A stretch of DNA of 64,000 nucleotides from Anaerostipes rhamnosivorans (GTDB taxonomy: Bacteria; Bacillota; Clostridia; Lachnospirales; Lachnospiraceae): contig NZ_CP040058.1 in the NCBI RefSeq assembly GCF_005280655.1, positions 715,001-779,000 of the forward strand, in the 5' to 3' direction. How positions within the stretch are numbered: the stretch's first letter is position 1; every line of letters starts with the position of its first letter. The notes beneath the pieces are model-generated. The model did no database searches. It was not told where the DNA came from and saw nothing but the letters and a program-made list of their open reading frames with translations. Shown in pieces: positions 62,999 to 64,000 of this stretch. The position numbers and the translations under genes are program-made.

Positions 62999-64000
62999 AT
63001 GAACGATAAATATCAGAGCCCGTTATCCGAACGCTATGCCAGTAAAGAAATGCAGTATGTCTTTTCTCCGGATATGAAGTTCAAGACATGGAGAAAACTG
63101 TGGATCGCCCTGGCAGAGGTGGAGAAGGAACTGGGTCTTTCTATCACGGAAGAACAGATCAACGAGTTAAAGGAACATGTGGAGGACATCAACTATGACG
63201 TTGCCAAGGAGCGCGAAAAGCTGGTGCGCCATGATGTTATGTCCCATGTCTATGCCTACGGACAGCAGTGTCCAAATGCCAAAGGAATCATCCATCTGGG
63301 AGCGACGTCATGTTATGTGGGAGATAACACAGATATCATCATCATGACAGAGGCGTTAAAGCTCGTGAAGAAAAAGCTTGTAAATGTCATCGATGAGCTT
63401 TCAAAATTCGCTTTGGAATACAAAGATCTTCCAACTCTTGGCTTTACCCACTTTCAGCCGGCCCAGCCGACCACAGTGGGCAAACGTGCAAGTCTCTGGC
63501 TGATGGATCTTGTATATGACCTTGAAGACCTTGACCATGTGATCGACAATATGCGTCTCCTTGGCTCCAAGGGAACAACCGGAACCCAGGCCAGCTTTTT
63601 AGAACTGTTTGAGGGAGACCATGAGACCATCAAAAAGATTGACGGCATGATCGCAGAAAAAATGGGATTTGACAAGTGCCAGCCGGTATCCGGACAGACG
63701 TATTCAAGGAAGATCGATTCCAGAGTGCTCAATGTGCTGAGCGGTATTGCACAGTCTGCCCATAAGTTCTCCAACGATATCCGCCTTCTCCAGCATTTGA
63801 AAGAAGTAGAAGAACCGTTTGAGAAAAACCAGATCGGTTCCTCCGCTATGGCATACAAGAGAAATCCTATGAGAAGCGAACGTATGGCATCCCTGGCTGA
63901 TTATGTGATGGCTGATGCCATGAATCCTGCCCTGGTTGCATCCACCCAGTGGTTTGAGAGGACCCTGGATGACTCCGCCAACAAGCGTCTTTCCGTTCCG
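62999..64000 (+). CDS. purB: adenylosuccinate lyase, 3' end outside window
   Basis: The first 334 codons are present and the frame is open to the last base. It carries the fumarase-superfamily signature [10 protein letters not shown] (positions about 281-290), with [12 protein letters not shown] and [14 protein letters not shown]. It performs two fumarate-releasing steps of purine synthesis. ATG 62999 follows AAGGAG. 14 bases after purF, so co-transcribed. Confidence 0.95.
   Translation, partial: MNDKYQSPLSERYASKEMQYVFSPDMKFKTWRKLWIALAEVEKELGLSITEEQINELKEHVEDINYDVAKEREKLVRHDVMSHVYAYGQQCPNAKGIIHLGATSCYVGDNTDIIIMTEALKLVKKKLVNVIDELSKFALEYKDLPTLGFTHFQPAQPTTVGKRASLWLMDLVYDLEDLDHVIDNMRLLGSKGTTGTQASFLELFEGDHETIKKIDGMIAEKMGFDKCQPVSGQTYSRKIDSRVLNVLSGIAQSAHKFSNDIRLLQHLKEVEEPFEKNQIGSSAMAYKRNPMRSERMASLADYVMADAMNPALVASTQWFERTLDDSANKRLSVP

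Overview
The window looks like a chromosomal segment of a low-to-mid GC, Gram-positive gut anaerobe of the Clostridia, most likely a Lachnospiraceae and possibly Anaerostipes-like. The genus is inferred from gene content only. Support comes from strong AGGAGG ribosome sites, sigma-A promoters, BceAB-RS and KdpFABC-DE systems, clostridial flavodoxin/DUF3793/DUF2325 genes, an EFR1-type ferredoxin, a HrcA/CIRCE element and ferredoxin-type nitroreductase. No rRNA, tRNA, CRISPR array, insertion sequence or phage gene was seen. Genes are densely packed and several convergent pairs overlap at their 3' ends.

Layout. 1-3.6 kb: two c-di-GMP turnover proteins. 3.8-8.1 kb: a PBP2a-like penicillin-binding protein facing blaR1 and blaI, with TACA-N2-TGTA operators at both promoters, which reads as a self-contained beta-lactam sensing and resistance module. 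8.1-12 kb: a MarR regulator divergent from citrate synthase, then a MATE exporter with its own MarR regulator. 12-17.4 kb: a diguanylate cyclase, glycerate kinase, an alpha/beta hydrolase, homoserine dehydrogenase and an EamA transporter. 17.5-27.4 kb: kdpF-A-B-C-D-E followed immediately by a second, shortened KdpD/KdpE-like pair.

27.4-32.3 kb is a redox and iron-flavoured stretch: EFR1 ferredoxin, ArsR regulator, ferredoxin-nitroreductase, a small TPR protein with striking direct repeats in its promoter, an aldo/keto reductase, and a DUF3793-flavodoxin-DUF2325 cluster preceded by metalloregulator-like palindromes. 32.3-35.6 kb holds a secreted GLUG/Fn3 surface protein whose leader carries a short ORF and a 79-base hairpin. 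35.6-40.3 kb is a BceAB-RS antimicrobial-peptide detoxification module with a BceR-like operator. 40.4-47 kb is an AraC-controlled inositol-type catabolic operon (two Gfo/Idh dehydrogenases, IolE, a zinc alcohol dehydrogenase and a GPH symporter).

47-50.8 kb: a hypothetical protein with an AraC/GyrI regulator, then htpG with a perfect CIRCE element. 50.9-53.7 kb: an FAD/Rieske protein, a tocopherol-cyclase-family protein and a NuoE-like ferredoxin in overlapping frames. 53.7-60.7 kb: a YyaL-type thioredoxin-domain protein, an AlkA-like DNA glycosylase, a two-component system and a NagZ-like lipoprotein. 60.8-64 kb: purC, purF and the start of purB, cut by the window edge.

The most interesting parts are the complete BlaR1/BlaI/PBP2a-like regulon, the tandem Kdp-type signalling pair, the putative iron-responsive flavodoxin cluster, the leader ORF with long hairpin before the surface protein, and the CIRCE-adjacent Rieske/tocopherol-cyclase operon.
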